A stretch of 64,000 nt of DNA, taken from positions 1 to 64,000 of the forward strand of contig JAJQBQ010000010.1 in the NCBI GenBank assembly GCA_021203205.1. Reading direction: 5' to 3'. This document shows, in pieces, positions 54,559 to 63,116 of the stretch (the stretch's first letter is position 1; the number at the start of each line of letters is the position of its first letter). The DNA comes from Lachnospiraceae bacterium. Lineage in GTDB: Bacteria > Bacillota > Clostridia > Lachnospirales > Lachnospiraceae. A program made the translations under genes and the position numbers. The notes under the pieces were generated by a model, which had not been told where the DNA came from, ran no database searches, and saw only the letters and a list, made by a program, of their open reading frames with translations.

Positions 54559-55518
54559 ATGATCACCACGAAGACTCTGCTGGAAATCGTTTTATCCTTC
54601 GGACTCAGCACCCTGCTGTGTCCGCTGATGATACCTTTACTTAAGAAGATTCGCTTCGGACAGTATATCCGCGAGGAGGGGCCCAGGGAACACTATAAAA
54701 AATCCGGCACGCCCACCATGGGTGGTGTGGTGATTCTCGCGGCATCGGTACTGCCGTCCCTCCTTTTTGTGCGGGAAAGCCCGGAGATCACCCCGATTCT
54801 GTTCCTGATGGCAGGTTTTGCGCTGGTCGGCTTTCTGGACGATTACCTGAAGGTCGCAAATAAGCGAAACCTGGGCCTGAAATCCTGGCAGAAGCTGGTT
54901 CTCCAGGGGCTGGTTACCGGAGTGTTTGCCCTGTACCTGTTAAAGCAGACGGAAAGCGCAGCAGTGATTCGAATTCCGTTTCTCGGGGAACTGTTTGGCC
55001 TGAAGCTGCCGGAATATTTTGGACTGATCTTTTTTGCGGTACTGGGCACGGCAAACGGAGTCAACCTGACAGACGGGCTGGATGGCCTGGCGGCGAGCGT
55101 GACGGCCATGATTGCGGTCTTCTTCGCTTTTGTGAGCGCCGCGGAGGGCGGCGGCATTGAGACGGTTGCCGGCGCGGTGGCGGGGAGCCTGATGGGGTTC
55201 CTGCTGTTTAACGCCTATCCGGCCAGAGTCTTCATGGGAGATACCGGCTCGCTGGCGCTGGGCGGATTTGTGGCCGGGGCGGCCTGCGTGCTGCACCTTG
55301 AGCTCATTCTGCCGGTGGTGGGGTTCATCTATGTGATGGAAGTGGTCTCCGTCATCCTGCAGGTGGGATATTTTAAGCTGACACACGGAAAACGCATCTT
55401 CAAGATGGCGCCATTTCACCATCATCTGGAGCTTTGCGGATGGTCGGAGTCAAGGATTGTGGCGGTGTTTTCTATTATAACGGCGCTGTTGTGTCTGATC
55501 GCTTACAAGATCATATGA
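54559..55518 (+). CDS. mraY: Phospho-MurNAc-pentapeptide transferase
   Basis: MraY makes lipid I from UDP-MurNAc-pentapeptide and undecaprenyl phosphate at the inner face of the membrane. The 319-residue polytopic protein contains the PTMGG segment (GTPTMGGVVILA), FLDDYLKV with the catalytic Asp pair, NLTDGLDGLA, GDTGSLALGG, and the MAPFHHHLELCGW His-rich loop. AAGGAG is 10 nt from the ATG. murD, which usually follows, is absent; a 250-bp gap leads to ftsW. Confidence 0.97.
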   Translation: MITTKTLLEIVLSFGLSTLLCPLMIPLLKKIRFGQYIREEGPREHYKKSGTPTMGGVVILAASVLPSLLFVRESPEITPILFLMAGFALVGFLDDYLKVANKRNLGLKSWQKLVLQGLVTGVFALYLLKQTESAAVIRIPFLGELFGLKLPEYFGLIFFAVLGTANGVNLTDGLDGLAASVTAMIAVFFAFVSAAEGGGIETVAGAVAGSLMGFLLFNAYPARVFMGDTGSLALGGFVAGAACVLHLELILPVVGFIYVMEVVSVILQVGYFKLTHGKRIFKMAPFHHHLELCGWSESRIVAVFSIITALLCLIAYKII

Positions 55519-55769
55519 CAGGGCGAAAAAAAGCGGATACAGAAAATAAACAGAGACAGGGAAATAAACAGTGACAGGAAGATAAGCTGAGATAACTGTC
55601 ATCCGGAAAAGGAAAAAACTTAAAAAGCGGAGACAGTAAAGACAGCAAAGATAAAAGAGATTAAATGTTATGAAAAGTCTGATAGAAATCAGAAAAGTGT
55701 GCGATTAACTGTGAAAGTGAAACAGATTTGTCAGATTAAATTGCCGGGAGGGAGAAAGAGAGGTCAAAA
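55519..55769. repeat. mraY-ftsW gap with a short tandem repeat
   Basis: 55542-55560 and 55561-55578 are near-identical (GAAAATAAACAGAGACAGG type, 18-19 bp) and a third decayed copy follows. The rest is A/G-rich. This is where murD stands in many relatives, but no murD remnant can be read. Confidence 0.6.
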
Positions 55770-56906
55770 ATGCCGACAAGAGGAAAGAAAAGAGTACAGA
55801 TCGGCGGGAAGCGAACGTGCTTTGATTATGCGCTGCTGTTCATTATCATATTTTTGACTCTCTTTGGGCTGGTCATGCTCTACAGCGCCAGCTCCTACGA
55901 AGCGTCGATCAAGGGGCTGGGAGCCACCTACTACCTGAAAAAACAGGCCCTCGCCAGCAGCATCGGCATAGCGGCCATGGCAGTGGTCACCATGATCGAT
56001 TATCGTGTCTGGAAGCGTTTCGCACTGGCGGGCTATCTGATCTCCATCGTGCTGATTCTTCTGGTTTTGACCCCGCTGGGGATTGAGTATAACGGCGCGA
56101 AGCGCTGGATCGGTGTCGGCTCCTTTTCCTTTCAGCCGGCGGAGTTCGCAAAACTGGCGGTGATTATATTCCTGGCTTTTGTGATATCGAAAATCGGCGC
56201 GGAGGGACTATCCAGATTTCGAAATGTGGTCCTTCTTCTGCTGCTGGCGGGCGTGATCGCCGGCCTGCTGGCCGTGGTAACCAGCAACTTAAGCTCCGCA
56301 CTCATCGTGTTCGGCATCGCTTTCGTCATGTTGTTTGTGGCAAGCCCGAAGGTACGCTACTTCCTTCTCATGGGGGCGGCCGGTGTGGGTGCGGTGGCAG
56401 CCTTTATTGTGTTCGGCGACGGTTTCCGCATGTCCCGTATACAGGCCTGGCTGGATCCGGAAGGATCGTCCTTAGATACTGCCTACCAGACGCTGCAGGG
56501 CCTTTACGCCATCGGATCCGGCGGGCTCACCGGAAAGGGGCTGGGCAACAGCGTACAGAAGCTGGGGTTTGTGCCGGAGGCGCAGAACGACTTTATCTTT
56601 ACCATCATCTGCGAGGAGCTGGGGTTATTCGGAGCTGTCAGCGTCATCGTCATCTTTGCGTTCATGCTGTTTCGATTCCACGCCATCTCGAAGAATGCGC
56701 CGGATCTGTTCGGCTCCATGCTGCTGGTGGGGATCCTGGCGCACATCGCCATACAGGTGGTATTGAATATCGCGGTTGTCACTAACTCTATCCCCAATAC
56801 CGGTGTGACGCTGCCGTTTATCAGCTACGGCGGTACCTCGGTCGTGTTCCTGATGATCGAGATGGGCCTGGCCCTGTCGGTGTCCAGACAGACCTGGGCG
56901 AGGTAA
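55770..56906 (+). CDS. ftsW: Peptidoglycan glycosyltransferase FtsW (SEDS family)
   Basis: SEDS proteins polymerise lipid II glycan strands; FtsW does so at the septum with its cognate class B PBP. The 378-residue protein has about ten membrane segments and the family motifs YYLKKQ, NGAKRWI, FQPAEFAK (the loop before the catalytic Asp region), LTGKGLGNSVQKLGFVPEAQNDFIF with the conserved Glu-x-Asn-Asp-Phe-Ile-Phe, and the final PNTGVTLPFISYGGTS. FtsW rather than RodA is assigned from its place in the division cluster. GGAGGGAGAAAGAG lies just upstream. Confidence 0.95.
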   Translation: MPTRGKKRVQIGGKRTCFDYALLFIIIFLTLFGLVMLYSASSYEASIKGLGATYYLKKQALASSIGIAAMAVVTMIDYRVWKRFALAGYLISIVLILLVLTPLGIEYNGAKRWIGVGSFSFQPAEFAKLAVIIFLAFVISKIGAEGLSRFRNVVLLLLLAGVIAGLLAVVTSNLSSALIVFGIAFVMLFVASPKVRYFLLMGAAGVGAVAAFIVFGDGFRMSRIQAWLDPEGSSLDTAYQTLQGLYAIGSGGLTGKGLGNSVQKLGFVPEAQNDFIFTIICEELGLFGAVSVIVIFAFMLFRFHAISKNAPDLFGSMLLVGILAHIAIQVVLNIAVVTNSIPNTGVTLPFISYGGTSVVFLMIEMGLALSVSRQTWAR

Positions 56907-57189
56907 GGGGATAAGAAGGCAGAAAACACAGCGGATAAATGGCTGTGGTCTGTGTCATGACAGGAACGGCTGTATCTCTGGCGGCATCCGCGATGTGGGC
57001 AGTGGGATTTGCCATGTGATGTTACATCAAACATAGTGGTTCTGAAAAAGATGCATATTTTGAATTTTGAGATAAGATAGTAGTCCTGAAAAGGAACACT
57101 AAGACTGACGCGTACTTTTCCGAGAAGAAATCTTTATGACTATTACAGGGATTACGGAAATCTACAGGATCGGACACAGGAGACAGAAA

Positions 57190-57257
57190 GTTGCTATTTA
57201 CGGTTTCTTAAAGTACGCTTCGCGAACTTCAGAACTCGCAGTGACCGCGATTGATTG
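57190..57257. repeat. Degenerate copy of the GTTACTATTC palindromic element
   Basis: GTTGCTATTTACGG at 57190-57203 (two mismatches to the element end) and CCGCGATTGATTGAAC near 57242-57257 face each other around a hairpin, AAGTACGC-TTC-GCGAACTT at 57211-57229. It lies in the 485-bp ftsW-ftsQ gap, where murG often stands; I see no gene remnant in the rest of the gap. Confidence 0.45.
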
Positions 57258-57391
57258 AACAGATTGGCTGCGATATGCGACACGGTGTGCTCACTGCTCG
57301 TTTGGGAAGGCAACTGTTGCACAGCCGTTTTTTTAGAAACATATAAGAAGAATAAGGCATCTGACAGAGGAAGGAGTGAGAAAATCTGCAC

Positions 57392-58414
57392 ATGAGAGAA
57401 AAAAAGATACCCCTGATAATGGTCGGAATACTTTTTCTGGGGCTGATTGCCGGCGCCGTGCTGTATTTTTCCCTTTCCATAGAAACGGTCACGGTGGAGG
57501 GTTCGGAACGGTATACGGATGAAGAAATCGAAAGCTTTCTATTTACCAGAGAGCGGGACTATCACACGATTGTGTTCTGGCTTCAAAGCAAATTCGGGGA
57601 GCATGTTTCCATCCCGTTCGTGGAGGATTATGATATCGAAATGACCGGAACCGACACGGTACATATCACGGTTTATGAGAAAAGTCTGATCGGCTATGTC
57701 ACATATATGGGTTCCTGCTTTTATCTGGATAAGGACGGCTATGCGGTGGAAAGTTCGGATGAACCGCTGGAAGATGTTCCTTACGTTACGGGGCTGGATT
57801 TCGACTATATTATTCTGAACGAAAAGCTGCCGGTGGAGAACGAGGACACCTTTGACGTGCTGCTGAACGTGGCACAGCAGCTGAAGAAATATGAGCTCTC
57901 CGTGGATCGCATTTATGTGGCATCCAACCTGGATATCTCCGTCTATATCGGCAATGTAAAGGTAAACCTTGGAAACGATGATATGCTGACGGAAAAAATC
58001 GCGGAATTAAAGGATATCTCCGCGAACCTGACCGGTTACTCCGGCACGCTCGACATGACAGAATATAAGGAGGACAACTCCGGTTATATACTGAAGCTGG
58101 ACAACTACCTGGGCAGCGGCTCCAACGAGGACAGCGACGACGGCGCGGAGGGCTCCGATGAGGACGGGGACGGCGATACGGAGGGCGACGGCGAAGACTC
58201 TGAAAACGGCGGTGATTCCGGGGGAGACTCCGAAGGCGGCACCGGGGAAGAAGGCGGCAGTTCCGGAGATGATGAGGAAGGTGATAACGGTGACGAGGAG
58301 ACTACCTCCATCAACGAGGACAACGCGCTGATCGAAGACGAGGTTGGCATCAACTATATGGAAGGCGATGAGCGCGGGAGCGATGATGAAGTTGAGGAGG
58401 AGACGGAGGCGTGA
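57392..58414 (+). CDS. ftsQ: Cell division protein FtsQ/DivIB with acidic tail
   Basis: A bitopic division protein: cytoplasmic N-terminus MREKK, membrane segment at about residues 6-28, a POTRA domain (SIETVTVEGSERYTDEEIESFL) and a beta domain (YMGSCFYLDKDGYAVESSD...YVTGLDFDYI). It should link FtsL/DivIC to the septal synthase. Residues about 241-340 are a low-complexity Asp/Glu/Gly/Ser tail, not part of the usual fold, which adds around 80 residues. AAGGAG is present, about 15 nt from the ATG. It precedes ftsZ, as in classic dcw clusters, but with a 470-bp gap. Confidence 0.9.
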   Translation: MREKKIPLIMVGILFLGLIAGAVLYFSLSIETVTVEGSERYTDEEIESFLFTRERDYHTIVFWLQSKFGEHVSIPFVEDYDIEMTGTDTVHITVYEKSLIGYVTYMGSCFYLDKDGYAVESSDEPLEDVPYVTGLDFDYIILNEKLPVENEDTFDVLLNVAQQLKKYELSVDRIYVASNLDISVYIGNVKVNLGNDDMLTEKIAELKDISANLTGYSGTLDMTEYKEDNSGYILKLDNYLGSGSNEDSDDGAEGSDEDGDGDTEGDGEDSENGGDSGGDSEGGTGEEGGSSGDDEEGDNGDEETTSINEDNALIEDEVGINYMEGDERGSDDEVEEETEA

Positions 58415-58460
58415 GAGGATGTGGACATCCTGTACGGAAGTCAACATGCAGGTATTTATT

Positions 58461-58559
58461 CCACCTTCCCCTCATGAGCAAAAAATTCGCTTCATTATTT
58501 ATTTTTTATCAAAAGCGAATTTTTTGCAAATGAAGGGGGAGGTGGCCGTGAATAGTAAC
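58461..58559. repeat. Large palindromic element ending in GTGAATAGTAAC
   Basis: The left arm from 58461 (CCACCTTCCCCTCATGAGC, then AAAAAATTCGCTT) pairs with the right arm ending at 58545 (AAGCGAATTTTTTGC, then AAATGAAGGGGGAGGTGG), leaving a loop of about 18 nt. GCC and the 12-mer GTGAATAGTAAC follow at 58548-58559. It lies between ftsQ and ftsZ; the long stem could also stop transcription. Confidence 0.75.
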
Positions 58560-58664
58560 AAAGTATACGAATTTTGATTTCGCGAAGAAAATGTCACGAA
58601 CATATGGACGTAGTTTTTTTTAGAACCACGAAATCCACTTTTTTTGGATTTTGCAAATTTTCGA

Positions 58665-58693
58665 TTGCAAAGTCGGAAAATAAGGGCTATTAT
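58665..58693 (+). promoter_or_regulatory. Promoter of ftsZ
   Basis: TTGCAA at 58665-58670, 17 nt, TATTAT at 58688-58693, identical hexamers to the mraZ promoter, within the 470-bp gap ahead of ftsZ. The leader would be about 185 nt. Confidence 0.6.
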
Positions 58694-58885
58694 AGGCCCA
58701 GTTAAAAACACACGGCGAAAAAACGCCGCAGAAAGAGAAGGGTTCACGGATTATCAGGGACAGAATCGATAATCCGGCCAAAAATAAGAAAAAGTAAAAA
58801 ACGTGATACAGTCACCGAACAGGTACAAAAGTACAGATAACTTACATACCGGCGACTGAAGGCTTAAGTCAAGGAGGAAAAACCA

Positions 58886-60040
58886 TTGTTAGAGATCAGA
58901 ACGAACGAAGCGGACGCTGCGGCGAAGATTATTGTGGTAGGCGTCGGAGGAGCAGGAAACAACGCCGTGAATCGCATGGTGGAAGACAACATTACGGGAG
59001 TCGAATTTGTGGCAATCAATTCGGATAAGCAGGCACTCGCATCCTGCAAAGCACCCACCGCGATGCAGATCGGAGAAAAGCTGACGAAGGGTCTCGGCGC
59101 AGGCGCGCAGCCGGAAATCGGCGAGAAGGCAGCGGAAGAAAATATGGACGATATCCGCGATCTGTTATCGGATGCGGACATGGTATTTATCACCTGCGGT
59201 ATGGGCGGCGGCACGGGTACCGGCGCATCGCCGGTGATCGCAGGCATCGCCAAGTCCATGGGCATCCTGACGGTCGGCGTTGTGACCAAGCCGTTCGGTT
59301 TCGAGGGCAAGAAGCGCATGAGCAATGCGCTGGCCGGAATCGAGCGCTTAAGAGAAAACGTGGACACGCTCATCGTCATCCCGAATGACAAGCTGCTGCA
59401 GATCGTGGATCGCAGAACCACCATGCCGGAAGCCTTAAAGAAGGCGGACGAAGTGCTTCAGCAGTCCGTGCAGGGAATTACAGACCTGATCAACATCCCG
59501 TCCCTCATCAATCTGGACTTCGCGGACGTTCAGACCGTCATGAAGGACAAGGGAATCGCACATATCGGTATCGGACAGGCTAGGGGCGACGAAAAGGCGG
59601 CGGAGGCAGTGCAGATGGCAGTTACCAGCCCGCTGCTTGAGACCACCATCGCAGGTGCGTCCCACCTGATCATCAACATCACCGGCGACATCTCCCTCAT
59701 CGAGGCGAACGAGGCGGCCACTTACGTTCAGGAACTGGCAGGCGAGGATGCGAACATTATCTTCGGCGCCCGTTACGACGATGCTTATCCGGATGAGTGC
59801 ACCATCACCGTCATGGCCACCGGCCTTGACCAGCAGGTGGCGGAAACCGCAGGCGTGCAGAACAACAGCTTCGCCAGCCAGGCACGCGGCGCAGCCGCGG
59901 CACCGGGCAGAAGCTACACCCAGACCACCACGCCGAGCGCGGCCGGCAGGACAAGCTTCCAGTCCACAGTAAACAAGCGCCCGGAGCGCCACGTGGAACC
60001 GCAGCAGGTGAATATACCTTCGTTCCTGCAGAGAAAGTAA
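58886..60040 (+). CDS. ftsZ: Cell division protein FtsZ
   Basis: FtsZ is the tubulin-like GTPase that forms the Z ring. The 384-residue protein has [18 protein letters not shown] at the start, the tubulin signature [14 protein letters not shown], the T7 synergy loop [11 protein letters not shown] with the catalytic Asp, a Gly/Ala/Thr-rich linker, and the C-terminal conserved peptide [10 protein letters not shown] that binds partners such as FtsA or SepF. The start is TTG at 58886 with AGGAGG 7 nt upstream. An intrinsic terminator closes the cluster; no ftsA is present, as is usual in clostridia. Confidence 0.98.
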   Translation: MLEIRTNEADAAAKIIVVGVGGAGNNAVNRMVEDNITGVEFVAINSDKQALASCKAPTAMQIGEKLTKGLGAGAQPEIGEKAAEENMDDIRDLLSDADMVFITCGMGGGTGTGASPVIAGIAKSMGILTVGVVTKPFGFEGKKRMSNALAGIERLRENVDTLIVIPNDKLLQIVDRRTTMPEALKKADEVLQQSVQGITDLINIPSLINLDFADVQTVMKDKGIAHIGIGQARGDEKAAEAVQMAVTSPLLETTIAGASHLIINITGDISLIEANEAATYVQELAGEDANIIFGARYDDAYPDECTITVMATGLDQQVAETAGVQNNSFASQARGAAAAPGRSYTQTTTPSAAGRTSFQSTVNKRPERHVEPQQVNIPSFLQRK

Positions 60041-60128
60041 ACACGGCGGGAGAGCAGAGAATGCTCACCGGAAGAAAAATAAAGCATACATAGCAATCAG
60101 GGTGTGCATTTACGGAAATACACTTGAC

Positions 60129-60155
60129 GGAGCCGGTTTTACCGGCTCCTTTTTA
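60129..60155 (+). terminator. Intrinsic terminator after ftsZ
   Basis: GGAGCCGG at 60129-60136 and CCGGCTCC at 60142-60149 with a five-base loop, followed by six T's. Confidence 0.93.
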
Positions 60156-60244
60156 TATTGCAGTTTCCAAATTTACATTAAAAGGCGGTTTTGTTATGAA
60201 AGAGAAAAGTGCTGCATCGCGGAATGATAAGAATCATGACAGGA

Positions 60245-60808
60245 TTATTCTTTCAACTGTGCCAGCAGTCCGTCGCACCAGATGCCCTGAACCAGCGAAC
60301 CAAGTTCCTCAACGGTCAATCCGTCTTTCTCTTTTAACCAGTGTGTCATCATAGTTAACATACCTGTAAGACAGAATTCCAGAATATATACCGCTTTTGT
60401 ATTCTCCTCTGAAATCTGGTAGCGTTCCCGGAGAAAAGGGACGACATGTTCCAGAATTTTCTGATAGAAAGCAGAGCCGGCGCCGTTTCGCAGAAGAATG
60501 ATCGAATAGTTTTCGTGCTCCTTAAGAACCTGCGTCAGGCTGACGACAAACTGCTGGTTGAAATCAGGCGCTTCCAGTTCAAAAGACAGGATTTTCTCCA
60601 GCCCTATGGTGATCATCTCATTTTCCATATATTCCAACAGTTCATAGACATCCTTGAAATATTGATAAAAAGTGCTGCGATTGTATCCGGCAAGATCCGT
60701 GATCTCTTTTATGGTGATTTTACTGATGGGCTTTGTCCGGTACAGTTCGCAGAAAGCCTGGATAAATTTATTTCGCGTGGCATCGGTTACTTCAGGATTC
60801 TTCTTCAT
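60245..60808 (-). CDS. TetR/AcrR family transcriptional regulator
   Basis: The 187-residue protein has an N-terminal TetR helix-turn-helix (ITIKEITDLAGYNRSTFYQYFKDVYELLEYM, residues about 27-57) and an all-helical ligand-binding C-terminal part that I cannot assign to a ligand. AAGGAGGTCGC precedes ATG 60808 on the minus strand; an in-frame start further upstream lacks such a site. It is divergent from an ABC exporter operon, and the shared gap has two copies of a CAACANNTGTTG palindrome around the exporter promoter, so it most likely represses the exporter and is relieved by a substrate. Confidence 0.93.
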   Translation of the reverse strand: MKKNPEVTDATRNKFIQAFCELYRTKPISKITIKEITDLAGYNRSTFYQYFKDVYELLEYMENEMITIGLEKILSFELEAPDFNQQFVVSLTQVLKEHENYSIILLRNGAGSAFYQKILEHVVPFLRERYQISEENTKAVYILEFCLTGMLTMMTHWLKEKDGLTVEELGSLVQGIWCDGLLAQLKE

Positions 60809-60939
60809 ATGCGACCTCCTTGTATGATTCCTTAAATGCAATATCGCTGATTTATTCCCTGCGGCACCTGTGATGGAGCAGGGGAATCGTTAAAAACTTG
60901 TTTACTTCAGTATGTCTGAAATCCGGCCCGCATCATCCA

Positions 60940-60951
60940 ACATTTGTTGAG
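60940..60951. promoter_or_regulatory. Operator half of the TetR regulator, site 1
   Basis: CAACA-TT-TGTTG, a perfect palindrome with a 2-nt centre, upstream of the exporter -35 box. The same pattern recurs at 60997. Confidence 0.65.
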
Positions 60952-60961
60952 CGATTGTCGG

Positions 60962-60990
60962 TTGACTTGTGAATCTCAATGTCATATAAT
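60962..60990 (+). promoter_or_regulatory. Promoter of the ABC exporter operon
   Basis: TTGACT at 60962-60967 and TATAAT at 60985-60990 with 17-nt spacing, near consensus. Confidence 0.8.
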
Positions 60991-60996
60991 ATCATA

Positions 60997-61016
60997 CAAC
61001 AGTTGTTGGCAACTGT
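60997..61016. promoter_or_regulatory. Operator of the TetR regulator, site 2
   Basis: CAACA-GT-TGTTG at 60997-61008 overlaps a second inverted repeat, ACAGTT-GTTGGC-AACTGT at 60999-61016, just downstream of the -10 box, over the expected transcription start. Confidence 0.7.
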
Positions 61017-61042
61017 CAAGAAAAAAACGGAGGTTAATCGGA

Positions 61043-61945
61043 GTGCCAATCATTTCCATTGAACATCTTACAAAGGATTACGGCCACGGCCGTGGCGTTT
61101 TTGATGTGAATATACAGATCGAGAAAGGCGAATGCTACGGGTTTTTGGGGCCGAACGGAGCGGGAAAAACAACGACTATACGCCATCTGATGGGTTTTTC
61201 GAAGCCGCAGGAGGGGAACACTTCCATACTGGAGAAGGACAGCTGGGGAAACAGCGCCTGGCTGCAGAATACCGTGGGGTATCTGCCGGGCGAGGTTGCG
61301 CTGCCGGCAGGACTGTCCGGCTCCGCTTTCTTAAAAATGATGGGGCAGATGCGAGGTGTAAAAGACAATGATTATCTTAAGATGCTGCTGGACCGTTTCG
61401 AACTGGATCCCAATATCAGCATCAAACAGATGAGCCTCGGCGTGCGCCGGAAGCTTGCGGTGGTCACCGCATTCATGCACGACCCGGACATTCTTATTCT
61501 GGACGAGCCGACTTCCGGGCTGGATCCGGTCATGCAGGAGACCTTTATTGATTATGTGCGCGAAGAAAAGCAGCGCGGGAAGACGATTTTTCTGTCATCT
61601 CATATTTTCCATGAAGTGGATGCCGTCTGTGACCGTATCGCCATCATTCGGGACGGTAAGATCATGTCGGAATTTGCTTCCGCAGAGCTGAAGGAAAAGC
61701 ATGACCGCATTTATCGCGTGACATTCAGCGATGCGGAATCCTACGCGGCGTTTGTACAGCAGCCGTTTAACTTCACTTCGAAGAATGAGGCAAAGCATCG
61801 GGCACGCGTGCAGATCGCGGCAGACCGGGTGGGAGAGCTGATCGCGGGGCTGAAAGGCTATCATCTCGCGGACTTTGTGGAGATCCCATTTACACTGGAG
61901 GATTACTTTATGGGGTTCTACGATACCGGACATCATTTTGTATAA
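61043..61945 (+). CDS. ABC transporter ATP-binding protein (exporter type), first copy
   Basis: The 300-residue ATPase has GPNGAGKTTT (Walker A), a signature that reads MSLGVRRKLAV rather than LSGGQ, ILILDEPTSGLD (Walker B and D-loop) and SSHIFHEVDAVCDRIAII. After residue 220 a C-terminal extension ends in LEDYFMGFYDTGHHFV. It is a drug/lipid-exporter type NBD of the kind paired with ABC-2 permeases. GTG 61043 is chosen because CGGAGG lies 9 nt ahead; the frame upstream crosses the promoter. It is a close paralogue of the next ATPase; no permease gene stands directly behind it. Confidence 0.93.
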   Translation: MPIISIEHLTKDYGHGRGVFDVNIQIEKGECYGFLGPNGAGKTTTIRHLMGFSKPQEGNTSILEKDSWGNSAWLQNTVGYLPGEVALPAGLSGSAFLKMMGQMRGVKDNDYLKMLLDRFELDPNISIKQMSLGVRRKLAVVTAFMHDPDILILDEPTSGLDPVMQETFIDYVREEKQRGKTIFLSSHIFHEVDAVCDRIAIIRDGKIMSEFASAELKEKHDRIYRVTFSDAESYAAFVQQPFNFTSKNEAKHRARVQIAADRVGELIAGLKGYHLADFVEIPFTLEDYFMGFYDTGHHFV

Positions 61946-61948
61946 AGC

Positions 61949-62147
61949 GTTACTATTCGCGGGCGGCCTTAAGTGAGGCGGAATTTCCTCGTCGAGCTTG
62001 CTCGTAAGAGGAAATTTTGTCTCACTTAAGAATGACTGTGAAACAGTCACCTCCCCCCCAACGAGCTGAAACTTCGTGAAATATAGCGACTTCGTGAAAT
62101 TATGGTCGAAGTTTCAGCTCGTTGAGGGGAGGCGGCCGCGAATGGTC
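61949..62147. repeat. MITE-like palindromic element between the two ATPase genes
   Basis: The element opens with GTTACTATTCGCGGGCGGCC at 61949 and closes with GGCGGCCGCGAATGGTCA ending near 62148, imperfect inverted ends. Inside are hairpin A (61968-61990 with 62008-62030; outer arm CTTAAGTGAG), a small hairpin GACTGT-GAA-ACAGTC (62034-62048), and hairpin B (62054-62075 with 62107-62129; CCAACGAGCTGAAACTTCG arm). No coding capacity. It could be two nested elements. Confidence 0.7.
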
Positions 62148-62165
62148 AGAAAGGAAGAAGAAATA

Positions 62166-63113
62166 ATGAGTGAAACAATGATTTCCGTTCAGAATTTAAC
62201 CAAGGATTACGGCGGAGGCCGCGGTGTCTTTGATGTTTCGCTGGATATCCGCGAAGGCGAAGTCTTTGGTTACCTTGGCACGAATGGCTCCGGCAAAACG
62301 ACGACCATCCGCCATATGATGGGCTTCCTTAAGGCCGACGGCGGAACGGTCAGGGTGAACGGCCTGGATCCCTGGACCCACTCGCCGGAGGTGATGAAAA
62401 ACGTCAGTTATATTCCGGGAGAGATCGCGTTCCCGGATCTGAAAACCGGGACGGATTTCTTTAAGGTGCAGGCCCAGTTCCTGGGCGTGCGTGATTTTAC
62501 CTACATGAATCACCTGATCGATCTGCTTGGGCTGGACCCGTCGGCCGTGTTAAAGCGCATGAGCAAGGGCATGAAGCAGAAGACCGCGATCGTGGCGGCG
62601 CTCATGGGAAACCGGGAAGTTCTGATCCTCGATGAGCCGACCACAGGCCTTGACCCGCTGATGCGTGAAACATTTCTGGAGCTGATCCGCGAGGAGAAGG
62701 CAAAGGGACGGACGATCTTCATGTCCAGCCATATCTTCGAGGAGATCGAGGAGGTCTGCGACCGGGTGGCTATCATCAACGGCGGTCACATCGAGGGCGT
62801 GCTGAATCTTTCGGAATTTCGCCACAGCTCTGTGCATACGTTTTCCGTGGAGCTTGCAGATGAGGCTGCGGCAAAGACGTTCTGCGACCGGCTTGGGAAA
62901 GCGGGTATCGGCCGTGTAACCGGGTCGGACAGCAAGCCGGACAACAAATCGGAAGAAAAAGGGAAGCCCGGCACCACGGTGCGGTTTGATGTGACTCCGG
63001 GCGGTGTGGATGAAGCCTTCCGGGCGATGGAAGGACTGCAGGTGATCTCGCTTACGGAGACGCATCCGGATCTGGAAGATTATTTTATGGACGTGATAGG
63101 AGGTTTAAAATAA
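62166..63113 (+). CDS. ABC transporter ATP-binding protein (exporter type), second copy
   Basis: A 315-residue ATPase with GTNGSGKTTT (Walker A), MSKGMKQKTAI signature, ILDEPTTGLD, and SSHIFEEIEEVCDRVAII, then a C-terminal domain with a Lys/Ser-rich stretch around DSKPDNKSEEKGKPG and the ending LEDYFMDVIGG. It parallels the first copy along its whole length (ISVQNLTKDYGGGRGVFDV against ISIEHLTKDYGHGRGVFDV), so the two are paralogues from a duplication. AAGGAAG is 8 nt before ATG 62166, right after the palindromic element. The permease gene follows by 3 bp. Confidence 0.94.
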   Translation: MSETMISVQNLTKDYGGGRGVFDVSLDIREGEVFGYLGTNGSGKTTTIRHMMGFLKADGGTVRVNGLDPWTHSPEVMKNVSYIPGEIAFPDLKTGTDFFKVQAQFLGVRDFTYMNHLIDLLGLDPSAVLKRMSKGMKQKTAIVAALMGNREVLILDEPTTGLDPLMRETFLELIREEKAKGRTIFMSSHIFEEIEEVCDRVAIINGGHIEGVLNLSEFRHSSVHTFSVELADEAAAKTFCDRLGKAGIGRVTGSDSKPDNKSEEKGKPGTTVRFDVTPGGVDEAFRAMEGLQVISLTETHPDLEDYFMDVIGGLK

Positions 63114-63116
63114 AAT

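Noticed and set aside
60124-60354. Small open frame after ftsZ
   Set aside because: It covers the ftsZ terminator and runs antisense into the TetR gene; composition is not protein-like.
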